From contig NZ_JARHUJ010000006.1 in NCBI RefSeq assembly GCF_029223285.1, forward strand, positions 558,001 to 622,000: a stretch of DNA of 64,000 nucleotides, read 5' to 3'. The first letter of the stretch is position 1. Every line of letters starts with the position of its first letter. The notes below the pieces were generated by a model, which saw only the letters and a list, made by a program, of their open reading frames with translations, had not been told where the DNA came from and ran no database searches. This stretch comes from Paraflavitalea sp. CAU 1676 (GTDB taxonomy: Bacteria > Bacteroidota > Bacteroidia > Chitinophagales > Chitinophagaceae). This document shows, piece after piece, positions 9,546-18,012 of the stretch. A program made the position numbers and the translations under genes.

Positions 9546-10820
9546 ATGCCTTCCAATGAAAAAGTATTCAACAAGGTCGGGATACCTGCCACGCTCGTTT
9601 GGGGATACCTCGGTGTCCTCATCTTCATGATGGGCGATGGCATGGAAACCGGCTGGCTCAGCCCCTGGTTAATTGAAAAAGGAATGACCATCCAACACAC
9701 AGCCTCCCTGTTTACAGCATACGGCATAACCATCGCCGTGTCGTCCTGGCTATCGGGCGTACTCGTAGAAACCTACGGGCCACGCCGCTCCATGCTGGCC
9801 GGGCTCTTGCTTTACATAGCAGGAACAGTGGGTTTTGTAGGCATGGGGCTCGGCAACATGAACTTTCCGGTGATGCTCGCCACCTACGCCTTGCGTGGAT
9901 TGGGTTATCCCTTGTTCGCCTATTCATTCCTGGTGTGGATCTCTTACGCAACGCCAAAACATATGTTGGGCAGGGCCGTAGGTTGGTTCTGGTTCGTCTT
10001 CACCGGAGGGCTTAATGTACTGGGAGCCTTCTATTCCACCTGGGCCATCAAAAACCTCGGCAACGTCAACGCGCTCTGGAGCTCCATCGCCTGGGTGCTT
10101 ATCGGTGCAGCATTCGCGTTGCTGTTCAACAAAACCCGGTTCACCATCAGGCGAAATAATGCCGGGAGCAAAATGCAGGAACTGAAGAAAGGACTTACGA
10201 TCATCCGCGAAGAACCTAAAGTAATGATCGCCGGCATCGTACGGGTGATCAACACTACGGCGCAATTTGCCTTTCCGGTATTCCTGCCCACCTATATGGC
10301 ACAACACGGCTTTTCCACTACCGCTTGGCTATATATATGGGGCACTATATTCACCAGCAACATCGCCTTCAACCTAATCTTTGGATTTGTAGGTGACCGC
10401 CTCGGCTGGCGGCAAACCATTGGCTGGTTTGGTGGCGTAGGCTGCGCCATCACCACCCTGCTGCTTTATTATATACCGCAACAGGCCGCTGGTAACTACA
10501 CCATCGTCATGACGGCCGGAATCCTCTGGGGCGCCTGTCTGGCAGGTTATGTGCCCCTCTCGGCACTCGTTCCTTCGCTGGTGAAAAAAGACAAAGGGGC
10601 CGCCATGTCTATCCTCAACCTCGGCGCCGGTCTCGCTGTATTTACTGGCCCCGCCATCGTTGGCTTGTTCATCGGAACCGTAGGCAGCGAAGGCGTCATC
10701 TGGATACTCGCAGGCCTGTACCTGCTGAGCGCCGTCCTTACCTATTTTATTCGAACGCCCGAAGAAACCTACACAGCAACAACCACAGCGCCACTCGCAA
10801 TGGTCGCTGAAAATCCATAG
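9546..10820 (+). CDS. MFS transporter resembling the polyol permease family
   Basis: A 424-residue carrier with about 12 hydrophobic segments. The N-terminal stretch GYLGVLIFMMGDGMETGWLS and the LVETYGPRRSMLAGLLLY loop resemble the ribitol/D-arabinitol permease family (RbtT/DalT/CsbX) from memory of that family. If correct, it imports a polyol such as ribitol or arabinitol, which fits two kinases downstream. It lies 29 bases after the EEP gene and 21 bases before the 2-hydroxyacid dehydrogenase gene, in the same operon. It is a different MFS subfamily from the carrier at 5.9 kb, so the operon probably imports two kinds of solute. Confidence 0.8.
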   Translation: MPSNEKVFNKVGIPATLVWGYLGVLIFMMGDGMETGWLSPWLIEKGMTIQHTASLFTAYGITIAVSSWLSGVLVETYGPRRSMLAGLLLYIAGTVGFVGMGLGNMNFPVMLATYALRGLGYPLFAYSFLVWISYATPKHMLGRAVGWFWFVFTGGLNVLGAFYSTWAIKNLGNVNALWSSIAWVLIGAAFALLFNKTRFTIRRNNAGSKMQELKKGLTIIREEPKVMIAGIVRVINTTAQFAFPVFLPTYMAQHGFSTTAWLYIWGTIFTSNIAFNLIFGFVGDRLGWRQTIGWFGGVGCAITTLLLYYIPQQAAGNYTIVMTAGILWGACLAGYVPLSALVPSLVKKDKGAAMSILNLGAGLAVFTGPAIVGLFIGTVGSEGVIWILAGLYLLSAVLTYFIRTPEETYTATTTAPLAMVAENP

Positions 10821-10841
10821 ACTATAATATTAAAGAAGAAT

Positions 10842-11846
10842 ATGAAGATCTTAATTACAGCACCTTATCACGAACAGGGCATCGCAGAACTGCAGGAGAG
10901 CCTGGGAGAAGTGATCTACAAACCCTGGAAGATCAACAACAGGGCCTACAATGAAGAAGAATTGCTAAACCTGTTGTACGAAACCGAAGCAGAGGCACTC
11001 ATCACAGAACATGATCACGTAACCGAAAAAGTGATACAGGCCAATCGTCACCTCCGGTTCATCGGTGTTTGCCGCGGCACGCCGTCCAATGTAGCACTCA
11101 AAACAGCTACCGAAAGCAATATTCCTGTATTCTATACACCGGCACGCAATGCACAGGCCGTGGCCGAAATGTTCATCGCCAACGTCATCACCTTTATGCG
11201 CCATACGCTTCCAGGCATCGACTGGCTCAAAGGGCGCAAATGGGAAGCAGGCGCACATACCTCCTATCTGCAATTCAAAGGCAATGAACTGGCAGGCAAA
11301 ACCATCGGGCTCGTAGGCTTTGGCGCCATAGGACAACTCATTGCAAAATTAGTAGCGCCCTATCCCTGCAATATTCAGTATTACGATCCTTTTGTGGATG
11401 CAGCAACCTTCCCGGCCTACAAAAAGACATCACTCGAAGAGGTGTTCGCCAGCAGTGATATCGTCTCGATCCATTTGCCGGTAACACCCGATACCCAAAG
11501 GCTCATCGATGTCAGCCTTTTCGCACTTATGAAAGCAGATGCCCTCTTTGTAAATACCGCCCGCGCCGTGGTCGTAGACCGTGAAGCGCTCTACGCCGCA
11601 CTGTCTGCCAATAAAATAAAAGGGGCAATCCTCGATGTATTCGACAACGAACCGCCGGATGAATTAGATTACAGTATCATCGACCTGCCCAATGTATTGG
11701 CAACCCCGCACATCGCAGGCGCCACCTTCGAGGTAGAAGATCACCATGTTCGCATCCTCAATGAAGCGCTCATCAATTGGTTTGTCAAAGGCAAAAAGGT
11801 TGCTGATAAGATCTATAACAAAGAAGTCATCACCGCAAAAGTGTAA
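10842..11846 (+). CDS. D-isomer-specific 2-hydroxyacid dehydrogenase family protein
   Basis: A 334-residue NAD(P)-dependent enzyme of the phosphoglycerate/lactate dehydrogenase family. The nucleotide motif LVGFGAIG is at about 157-164. The catalytic Arg-Glu-His set is present: NTAR (Arg 241), DNEPP (Glu 270) and PHIAGAT (His 290; the usual sequence is PHIGG). It is cytoplasmic. The family interconverts 2-hydroxy and 2-oxo acids; here it probably acts on an intermediate of the imported compound. It is six bases upstream of the first kinase. I cannot decide between a 3-phosphoglycerate-like, erythronate-like or other substrate. Confidence 0.85.
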   Translation: MKILITAPYHEQGIAELQESLGEVIYKPWKINNRAYNEEELLNLLYETEAEALITEHDHVTEKVIQANRHLRFIGVCRGTPSNVALKTATESNIPVFYTPARNAQAVAEMFIANVITFMRHTLPGIDWLKGRKWEAGAHTSYLQFKGNELAGKTIGLVGFGAIGQLIAKLVAPYPCNIQYYDPFVDAATFPAYKKTSLEEVFASSDIVSIHLPVTPDTQRLIDVSLFALMKADALFVNTARAVVVDREALYAALSANKIKGAILDVFDNEPPDELDYSIIDLPNVLATPHIAGATFEVEDHHVRILNEALINWFVKGKKVADKIYNKEVITAKV

Positions 11847-11852
11847 AACCCA

Positions 11853-13310
11853 ATGCAAACAGCTTATTGTGTCATAGATATAGGAACCGGCAACGTGCGC
11901 GTGGCCATTGTAAAACCCGATGGCGAAGTGCTGGGGGTTGGCCGGGGCGATATACAGTACCTGCGCGACGATCGATATCCCGACTCCATTTATTTCGATC
12001 CGGAACAGTTATATGGACAGTTGATACAATTGGGGCGCGAGGCCGCGCAGCAGGCCGGTCCGGTAACCATCGCCGCCTTTACGGCCACCAGCCAGCGTGA
12101 AGGCATCGTCCTGATCAGTAAAACAGGTCAGTCACTCATCGGGCTGCCCAATATCGACCACCGCGGGCGCGAATGGGAAGGCCAGCTGGCCAACAAAAGC
12201 CGCGTGTACCAACTCACCGGCCGCTATCCAACATCATTGTTCTCTGCATTCAAACTCGAAGGTATCCGCCAACGCCGTACTGAGTTGTGGAACGAACTGT
12301 CAACATTTCTCAGCATCAGCGATTGGGTCGAATACAAACTCAGCGGCATCGCGAAATACGAACATGCACAGGCATCTGAAACCCTGCTCTACGATGTTGC
12401 AGCAGGCGCCTGGAGCAATGAACTCGCTGACCTTTTCAATATCCCCGGACAAATGATGCCACCGTTGATGGCATCGGCCACCATCATAGGCCCAATGACA
12501 CCCGAAGCCGCCGCAAGCTGGAAAACGACGACGGCCGCTGTGGTCATCACAGGCGGAGGCGATACCCAGCTCGCGATAAAGAGTACCCTGCCGGCTGTCG
12601 ATGACATGGTCATCGTTTCCGGTACCACAACACCCATCGTCAAGCTCGTAGGCAAATACCTCACCGACACGGAAGAAAGAACCTGGACCAGCCGCGACAT
12701 AGAAGGCAACCGCTTCGTATTCGAAGCCAATGCTGGCGTAACCGGGCTTAATTATCAGCGCCTCAAGGAAGTGTTTTATCCCAATGAGGGCTATGATGTC
12801 ATTGAGAAAGAGCTGGCCCAAAATCCGCATCGCCATTGTGCAGCTTCACTCGGATCGCTCATAGCATCCGAGCGATCACCCGTCATCAGGGGAGGATTTG
12901 TATTCCCCGCACCGGTTAACCACGAGCTCACACGCAGTTGTTTTGTGTGGGCCACCTTGCTCGATATCGCATTTTCCATAGCAGAGAACTTCAAAGTCCT
13001 ACAGGAAGTAGCAGGCCATAAAGCCAACTATGTGTGGGCCTGCGGAGGCGGATTGCAAAGCAAAGCCCTTCGCCAGCTCATCGCCAATATAATCGGTAAA
13101 AAGGTTCAGGTACGCAACGGCTTCCAGCAATCCTCGGCGGTTGGCGGTGCGCTGGTGTGCAATGAGGCATTGCAAACCGGGATCCAACTGGCCGATACGA
13201 CGATCGAAGTGGTTTCACCACAAGAGGAAGAAGCAGTCGCTATCGGCAGGCTCTATGAACAATGGCGGCAAACCCGCAATTACTTCCACCAAATCAGTGC
13301 ATCCGCATAA
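11853..13310 (+). CDS. FGGY-family carbohydrate kinase, AI-2-kinase (LsrK)-like subgroup
   Basis: A 485-residue FGGY kinase. The N-terminal phosphate-binding segment CVIDIGTGNVRVAIV and the TSQREGIVL and NIDHRG segments resemble LsrK more than xylulokinase or glycerol kinase (compared from memory). The C-terminal ATP-binding part has WACGGGLQSKALRQLIAN and SAVGGALV. It phosphorylates a small keto-sugar or polyol with ATP in the cytoplasm. It lies six bases after the dehydrogenase and three bases before a second, clearly different FGGY kinase. Real AI-2 processing is unlikely because no LsrB, LsrF or LsrG-like gene is near. Confidence 0.87.
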   Translation: MQTAYCVIDIGTGNVRVAIVKPDGEVLGVGRGDIQYLRDDRYPDSIYFDPEQLYGQLIQLGREAAQQAGPVTIAAFTATSQREGIVLISKTGQSLIGLPNIDHRGREWEGQLANKSRVYQLTGRYPTSLFSAFKLEGIRQRRTELWNELSTFLSISDWVEYKLSGIAKYEHAQASETLLYDVAAGAWSNELADLFNIPGQMMPPLMASATIIGPMTPEAAASWKTTTAAVVITGGGDTQLAIKSTLPAVDDMVIVSGTTTPIVKLVGKYLTDTEERTWTSRDIEGNRFVFEANAGVTGLNYQRLKEVFYPNEGYDVIEKELAQNPHRHCAASLGSLIASERSPVIRGGFVFPAPVNHELTRSCFVWATLLDIAFSIAENFKVLQEVAGHKANYVWACGGGLQSKALRQLIANIIGKKVQVRNGFQQSSAVGGALVCNEALQTGIQLADTTIEVVSPQEEEAVAIGRLYEQWRQTRNYFHQISASA

Positions 13311-13313
13311 TCC

Positions 13314-14762
13314 ATGGAACCAACCTATTTCATCGGCATCGACATCGGTACGCAGGGCGCCAGGGTCGTCCTGCTCGACGACGCAGGTAACCAGCTCGGC
13401 GCCCGTGAAGAAGCTTTTGTGCTCGACAGCCGCTCACGCGAAGAACAGGATCCGCAACAATGGTATACGTCTTGCCTGCGCTCCCTCAAATCAATGCTGA
13501 TGCAGCTACCCGAAAGTGTCGATCGTACCCGCATTAAAGCGATTGGCGTCACGTCCACTTCAGGCACCATCATCCCTATCGATAAAGAAGGCTACCCGCT
13601 GCACGCCGCCATCATGTACAGCGATAGTCGATCGGCCCAGGAGGCTGCTCTGTGCCGCACTATAGCCCTTAATTCGGGTACACAGGGATACACCGCTTAC
13701 AATGCCTCCAGCGGCCTGCCCAAAATGATCTGGTGGCTCAACAACTATCCGGCAAAGAAGAGTAAGCTCGCACGCTTCATACACGCAGCCGACTTCATCA
13801 CCGGCAGGCTTTCTGGCAATTTTAGCGTTACAGATTATACCAATGCGCTAAAGTCCGGTTTCGACCTCCACACAAAGCAATGGCCGGCATACATAGTTAG
13901 CGAACTGCCTATCGAGCCGCAGTGGTTGCAAAATGTAGTGCCTAGCGGAGAAGTGATAGGCGTGCTGAAGTCCGACCTGGCAGCCCAGCTGAACCTGCCA
14001 AAAGAAGTACTGATTACTGCAGGCATCACCGATGGATGCGCCTCGCAGGTAGCCTCGGGCGCCATGCAGCCCGGCGATTGGAACACCACCATCGGTACAA
14101 CACTCGTGATAAAGGGAGTTACAAAAAAAGAGATCATCGATCCCGCCGGCGCCATTTATTGTCATCGACATCCCCAGGGATACTGGATGCCCGGCGGCGC
14201 CAGCAACACCGGCGCCGATTGGGTGAGCCGTTTATTTGCCGGCGGCAACCTGGAGGCACTCAACGAAGCAGCTGCTAGGAAGATACCCGGCAAGTATTTC
14301 GCATGGCCCTTGCTGCAGCAAGGCGAGCGATTCCCCTTTGTGGCGCCACAGGCCATTGGATTCGCACCAGAGAATATTTCACGCGAAGAGCTCTTTTTGA
14401 TCAGCATGGAAGGAGTGGCCTATATCGAACGCTACGCCTACGAACGCATAAAAAAGCTATCGGGCGAAACCATCACCCAGGTATCCTCAGCCGGCGGAGG
14501 CAGCAACAGCGACACCTGGCTCAGCATTCGCAGCAATGTGCTCAACCTGCCCATGCGCAAAATGCAAAACGTAACAGGAGCAGCCGGCGCTGCAGTGCTG
14601 GCAGCATCCAAAACACATTTCAGCAACATCACTACAGCGGCTTGCGCTATGATCAGACCCGAAAAGACCATCAAACCGCACGCACCGCTGGCAGCACGCT
14701 ATGAAAAGAACTACCATACCTTCGTGGAATTGTTAAAACAAAAAGGCTACATCACGCATTGA
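13314..14762 (+). CDS. FGGY-family carbohydrate kinase, xylulokinase/ribulokinase-like
   Basis: A 482-residue kinase with the FGGY N-terminal motif FIGIDIGTQGARVVLLD and a substrate-region ITDGCASQVASGA segment. The C-terminal nucleotide-binding SSAGGGSNSDTWLSI and TGAAGAAVLAA segments are typical. It is only distantly similar to the preceding kinase, so the pair is not a recent duplication. D-ribulokinase-like or xylulokinase-like activity on a pentulose is the most likely role and would suit a polyol-permease substrate after oxidation. It is separated from its neighbours by three bases upstream and one base downstream. Substrate is an inference. Confidence 0.87.
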   Translation: MEPTYFIGIDIGTQGARVVLLDDAGNQLGAREEAFVLDSRSREEQDPQQWYTSCLRSLKSMLMQLPESVDRTRIKAIGVTSTSGTIIPIDKEGYPLHAAIMYSDSRSAQEAALCRTIALNSGTQGYTAYNASSGLPKMIWWLNNYPAKKSKLARFIHAADFITGRLSGNFSVTDYTNALKSGFDLHTKQWPAYIVSELPIEPQWLQNVVPSGEVIGVLKSDLAAQLNLPKEVLITAGITDGCASQVASGAMQPGDWNTTIGTTLVIKGVTKKEIIDPAGAIYCHRHPQGYWMPGGASNTGADWVSRLFAGGNLEALNEAAARKIPGKYFAWPLLQQGERFPFVAPQAIGFAPENISREELFLISMEGVAYIERYAYERIKKLSGETITQVSSAGGGSNSDTWLSIRSNVLNLPMRKMQNVTGAAGAAVLAASKTHFSNITTAACAMIRPEKTIKPHAPLAARYEKNYHTFVELLKQKGYITH

Positions 14763-14763
14763 T

Positions 14764-15363
14764 ATGCTAACCGTTTACTTACTTCGCCACGGACAAACAC
14801 CGTGGAACGCCGACAACAATCGCTACTGCGGTCGCACCGACATTCCCCTCACAGAAAAAGGAGTGCAGCAGGCACATGAAGTGCGCCGGCAGTTGGAAGG
14901 CGTGCAAATAGACGCCGTCTATAGCTCACCCCTGCAACGTGCCCTCAAAACGGCAGAAATAGCATCGGGGCAAAAGGTTATAGCCGATCAGCGGCTCATT
15001 GAGGTCGACTTTGGAGAGTGGGAATACAAAACCCGCGAACAGTTTGTTGCCGAAGACCCCGAGACCTGGCAGCGTTGGGAGAGTGATCCGTTAATGGCAC
15101 CGGCCGGCCGCACCGGCGAAACCGGCCAGCAGATACTCAGTCGCGTAGTTGATTTCTTTGCCGAAAAGCTTAACGAACATAAAAACGGAACCATCCTTGT
15201 CGCAGCGCACAACGGCGTCAACAGGCTTTACCTCGCCCATAAGCTGGGCATGCCCTTAAAGAACTACCGTCAATTGATACAACATAATTCGGCGATCACC
15301 CGCTTCACGCTCGATGAGGAGAATGTTCTTTCACTCGAGTACCTCAACGCAAAACTCAAATAA
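14764..15363 (+). CDS. Histidine phosphatase (phosphoglycerate-mutase-like)
   Basis: A 199-residue histidine phosphatase. The phosphohistidine motif LLRHGQT places the catalytic His at residue 9 with Arg 8; the LIEVDFGEWE segment supplies the acid (Glu 80), and VAAHNGVNR gives the second His (149). No signal peptide is visible, so it acts in the cytoplasm. The broad family removes phosphate from small sugar phosphates, phosphoglycolate or phosphoserine, or acts as a mutase. Its place after two kinases suggests a housecleaning or metabolic sugar-phosphate phosphatase. The start lies one base after the kinase stop. Confidence 0.88.
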   Translation: MLTVYLLRHGQTPWNADNNRYCGRTDIPLTEKGVQQAHEVRRQLEGVQIDAVYSSPLQRALKTAEIASGQKVIADQRLIEVDFGEWEYKTREQFVAEDPETWQRWESDPLMAPAGRTGETGQQILSRVVDFFAEKLNEHKNGTILVAAHNGVNRLYLAHKLGMPLKNYRQLIQHNSAITRFTLDEENVLSLEYLNAKLK

Positions 15364-15367
15364 GCTC

Positions 15368-16300
15368 ATGTCAAAATACCTGGCAGCTCTTATCCTTACA
15401 GCAGGCCTCATCAGCACGGCCAACGGCCAAACGCTCAAGACCATCAACACCAATACCCCGGCCGACCTTCAGGGATACTTTAAATACACAGGCAAAGACA
15501 TACCACTCGTGAGCGGGCATCGCGGTTGTCATATAGAGCGCTATCCCGAAAACTCCATCGAGGCCATGGAAGAAGTGCTGAAGCATACCCCCGCCTTCTT
15601 CGAGATCGACCCGCGCCTCACGAAAGACAGCGTCGTGGTCCTGTTGCACGATGCCACCCTCGATCGTACCACCACCGGCAAAGGCAAACTGTCCGATTAT
15701 ACCTGGGAAGAAATAAAGAAGCTGAAGTTGAAGGATAAACTGGGCAACGTAACCCCCTATCGCATACCCACATTGGCCGAAGCCATCGAATGGGCCCGCG
15801 GAAAAACCATCCTCAATCTCGATAAGAAAGATGTGCCCCTTACAACAACAGCAAAGATCATTCGTGAACACAAGGCAGGTGCATTCGTGATGGTCACCGT
15901 ACACAATGCGAAGCAGGCAAAATTTTATTACGACGACGACAACAACCGCATGATGTCGGCTTTCGTAAAAACAGATACAGCCATGCAGGAATACGAAGCC
16001 GCCGGAATACCCTGGAAGAACATGATCGCCTACATCGGCCCCGAAAACAAACCCGACAATAAAAAGATGTTCGACCTCCTGCACAGCAGGGGCGTTATGT
16101 GTATGATCTCCGCCGCGCCAACCTACGATAAACTGGCCGATAGCAGCGCCCGCGCCAACGCTTACCGCGAAACCTTTACCCAGGGAGCCGATATCCTAGA
16201 GTCAGATCTCCCCATCGAAACAGCCGCCGCCATTCAAACACTGTTGCCGCCGGCGAGCGCCAAAAAGAAATACTTCAGCAAAACAAAAGGCCGCAAATAA
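15368..16300 (+). CDS. Secreted glycerophosphodiester phosphodiesterase (GDPD family)
   Basis: A 310-residue GDPD. The start at 15368 gives a Sec signal peptide (MSKYLAALILTAGLISTANG, cut near Gln 21), whereas a longer frame open from 15314 overlaps the previous gene and hides it. GDPD motifs are clear: SGHRG (His 51, Arg 52), a PENS segment, EIDPRL (Glu 79, Asp 81) and LLHDATLDR (His 94). The family uses metal ions to hydrolyse glycerophosphodiesters to glycerol 3-phosphate and an alcohol; relatives such as GlpQ also attack poly(glycerol phosphate) teichoic acid. Being exported and last in the operon, it could act on the polymer or lipid head group brought in by SusCD. Confidence 0.9.
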   Translation: MSKYLAALILTAGLISTANGQTLKTINTNTPADLQGYFKYTGKDIPLVSGHRGCHIERYPENSIEAMEEVLKHTPAFFEIDPRLTKDSVVVLLHDATLDRTTTGKGKLSDYTWEEIKKLKLKDKLGNVTPYRIPTLAEAIEWARGKTILNLDKKDVPLTTTAKIIREHKAGAFVMVTVHNAKQAKFYYDDDNNRMMSAFVKTDTAMQEYEAAGIPWKNMIAYIGPENKPDNKKMFDLLHSRGVMCMISAAPTYDKLADSSARANAYRETFTQGADILESDLPIETAAAIQTLLPPASAKKKYFSKTKGRK

Positions 16301-16304
16301 AAAA

Positions 16305-16341
16305 GCTGATAAGAAGGCGAACGATCAACCCTCTTATCAGC
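16305..16341. terminator. Bidirectional hairpin between convergent operons
   Basis: GCTGATAAGA (16305-16314) pairs perfectly with TCTTATCAGC (16332-16341) around a 17-base loop. It begins four bases after the GDPD stop and faces the end of the convergent minus-strand operon. There is an A-run on the left (serving the minus strand) but no clear T-run on the right, so termination of the plus operon may be Rho-assisted. A second short hairpin (CACCGC at 16364-16369 with GCGGTG at 16376-16381) follows. Confidence 0.6.
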
Positions 16342-16393
16342 CATATTCCAGGTAAAGTTCAGCCACCGCTATAAGGCGGTGCCGCACCAAACA

Positions 16394-17257
16394 TTAAATG
16401 CTCAGTTTCTTCATATAAGCAGCATCCACCTCAGCCGCTTTCAGCGGTGTAGTGCCTTCATAGCGCTCCTGCTCTACGATATAGTATTGCATGCCCTGCT
16501 TTTTCGCTTCCTTCAGGATCTTAGTGAAGTCCAGCGACCCGGTACCCAGGTTTACAGAAGCATCGTGCTCCTTGGGGTCAGCGCCCTTCTGCCTGTCTTT
16601 CACATGGCAAAGACGCCAGCGGTTAGGATACTTCTTCAGCCAGGCAATCGGATCTTCACCCGGTGTAGCTACCCAGTAAATGTCCATTTCAAAATCCACG
16701 GTATCAGCATTCGTGTTCTGCATCAGCGTATCCTGTGGCATCACCCCATTGAGGGCCGTGAAAGTATAGCCATGGTTGTGGTAGGCAAAGCGCAGGCCGT
16801 TCTTCTTGCAGATATCACCCAACGAGTTGAATTTGTCGGCGTAGCGCTTGTAATCATCGAGCGTTTTCTGTGCGCCGATATACGGAGAGATCAGGTACTT
16901 CATGCCGATCTCGCCAGCCTCGGCCGCTTTCCGCTCAAAATCCTTGTTGATATCGCAATGCGTGGAGATCATCGTAATGCCCAAATCGTCGGCAAACTTC
17001 TTGAAATCCTTATGGCCCATGCCCCAGTAAATGCCCTGACCGCCTTCATATCCTTCAATTTGCTGGTAGCCCATCGCAGCTACCTGCTTCAACACACCCT
17101 TGGGGTCTTTCGGAAGATCATCACGCAGCGTATATAGTTGAAGGCCGAATTGCCTTAATGGTTTATAGGCTGCAAACAGGTCCGAACCCGAACCCATCGC
17201 CAGCGCGGAAGCAAGAACACCTCCCGTTTTCAGAAATTGTCTCCGGTTGTAACTCAT
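16394..17257 (-). CDS. Tat-exported sugar phosphate isomerase/epimerase-like TIM barrel
   Basis: A 287-residue xylose-isomerase-like TIM-barrel protein. I use the ATG at 17257, which places MSYNRRQFLKTGGVLASALA, a twin-arginine signal, at the N-terminus; a longer frame from 17299 adds residues before it. The barrel shows GLQLYTLRDDL near the start, metal-ligand-type segments YHNHGY, FEMDIYW, CHVKDRQ, and a C-terminal YIVEQERYEG. It is the last gene of the six-gene minus-strand operon. Relatives act in C3-oxidised sugar pathways as epimerases, isomerases or hydratases. An export signal suggests it works on periplasmic sugars. Precise reaction unknown. Confidence 0.85.
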   Translation of the reverse strand: MSYNRRQFLKTGGVLASALAMGSGSDLFAAYKPLRQFGLQLYTLRDDLPKDPKGVLKQVAAMGYQQIEGYEGGQGIYWGMGHKDFKKFADDLGITMISTHCDINKDFERKAAEAGEIGMKYLISPYIGAQKTLDDYKRYADKFNSLGDICKKNGLRFAYHNHGYTFTALNGVMPQDTLMQNTNADTVDFEMDIYWVATPGEDPIAWLKKYPNRWRLCHVKDRQKGADPKEHDASVNLGTGSLDFTKILKEAKKQGMQYYIVEQERYEGTTPLKAAEVDAAYMKKLSI

Positions 17258-17364
17258 GGTACAAATCAATAGTGTTAATGAATAGAAAAAGCAAAGCATA
17301 GAAAAGAGCAGCCGGTCTTAAAGAAGAACAGCTGCTCTCGATATCATCAGAAAAGACTTTCAAA

Positions 17365-17937
17365 CTAGGTAGCCCAGGCCTTGTCGCCTTTTTTGTAAGG
17401 CAAACAACCATCGTAGCGGCCGGGGATAGCTTCATAACGCAAAGCCTTGGTAGCGCCGATCTCCGAAGTGAAATATCCCAGCAACGTCAATTGCTTCATC
17501 AGCGCGAAATAATGAGGAGGATCTTCCTTCTTTTTATTCTTATTGTATTCCTTCTGCTCATTATCCAGTGTGATCAGCAAAGCCTTACGTTGCTCGGGGG
17601 TAGCACTGGTGAACGATTTGTCATGCGTCTTACGCGAAGCCTCGTCCAGCTTGCTCATACCTTCCAGGAAGATCTTCTGGTTCTTCTCATCATAGCAGTC
17701 CTTCACCATCACCGTCATGAAAGTGCCCACACCTGCTGCCTTGGCACCGGGTGAATCCGTTGTAGGGATAATCGTTTCGGCAATCTCATCCAGGTAAGCG
17801 ATATCAGACGGTTTAAAGTCCAGTGTAGTCGCGATCTTATCATCACTGGCTTTACATCCCGACAGAAAAAATTCGGCTCCGATAACCGTGGTTCCCAGCA
17901 ACAGGGCTACCCGCGATACGGCTTCTCTTCTGTTCAT
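17365..17937 (-). CDS. Gluconate 2-dehydrogenase subunit 3-family protein (small subunit for GMC dehydrogenase)
   Basis: A 190-residue small subunit. The N-terminus MNRREAVSRVALLLGTT holds a twin-arginine pair, and FLSGC gives a possible lipidated cysteine near residue 28. The LDEIAETIIPTTDSPGAKAAGVGTF-type stretch (shown here as ETIIPTTDSPGAKAAGV) is the family hallmark. In known glucoside 3-dehydrogenases and gluconate/sorbitol dehydrogenases this subunit carries the Tat signal and brings the signal-less GMC catalytic subunit out with it. Two GMC genes lie directly upstream in the same operon and both lack signals, which matches this arrangement. Confidence 0.88.
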   Translation of the reverse strand: MNRREAVSRVALLLGTTVIGAEFFLSGCKASDDKIATTLDFKPSDIAYLDEIAETIIPTTDSPGAKAAGVGTFMTVMVKDCYDEKNQKIFLEGMSKLDEASRKTHDKSFTSATPEQRKALLITLDNEQKEYNKNKKKEDPPHYFALMKQLTLLGYFTSEIGATKALRYEAIPGRYDGCLPYKKGDKAWAT

Positions 17938-18012
17938 ATGCGTAATTTTTAAAGATACTTAATTGAAATACGGACAGGTATTGATCAAAGCCCTACCTGC
18001 AAAGGCCAGTCA

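Noticed and set aside
12300-12836. Minus-strand frame of 178 codons inside the first FGGY kinase gene
   Set aside because: The kinase frame carries all family motifs; the opposite frame is only a shadow without recognisable domain features.
11853-13310. Autoinducer-2 processing operon because of the LsrK-like kinase
   Set aside because: No LsrA/B/C/D transporter or LsrF/LsrG genes are present; the context is a SusCD nutrient operon.
16379-17137. Long plus-strand open frame of about 250 codons
   Set aside because: It lies wholly antisense to the TIM-barrel gene, has no protein-family pattern, and such shadows recur opposite most genes here (also 20687-21457 and 18430-18963).
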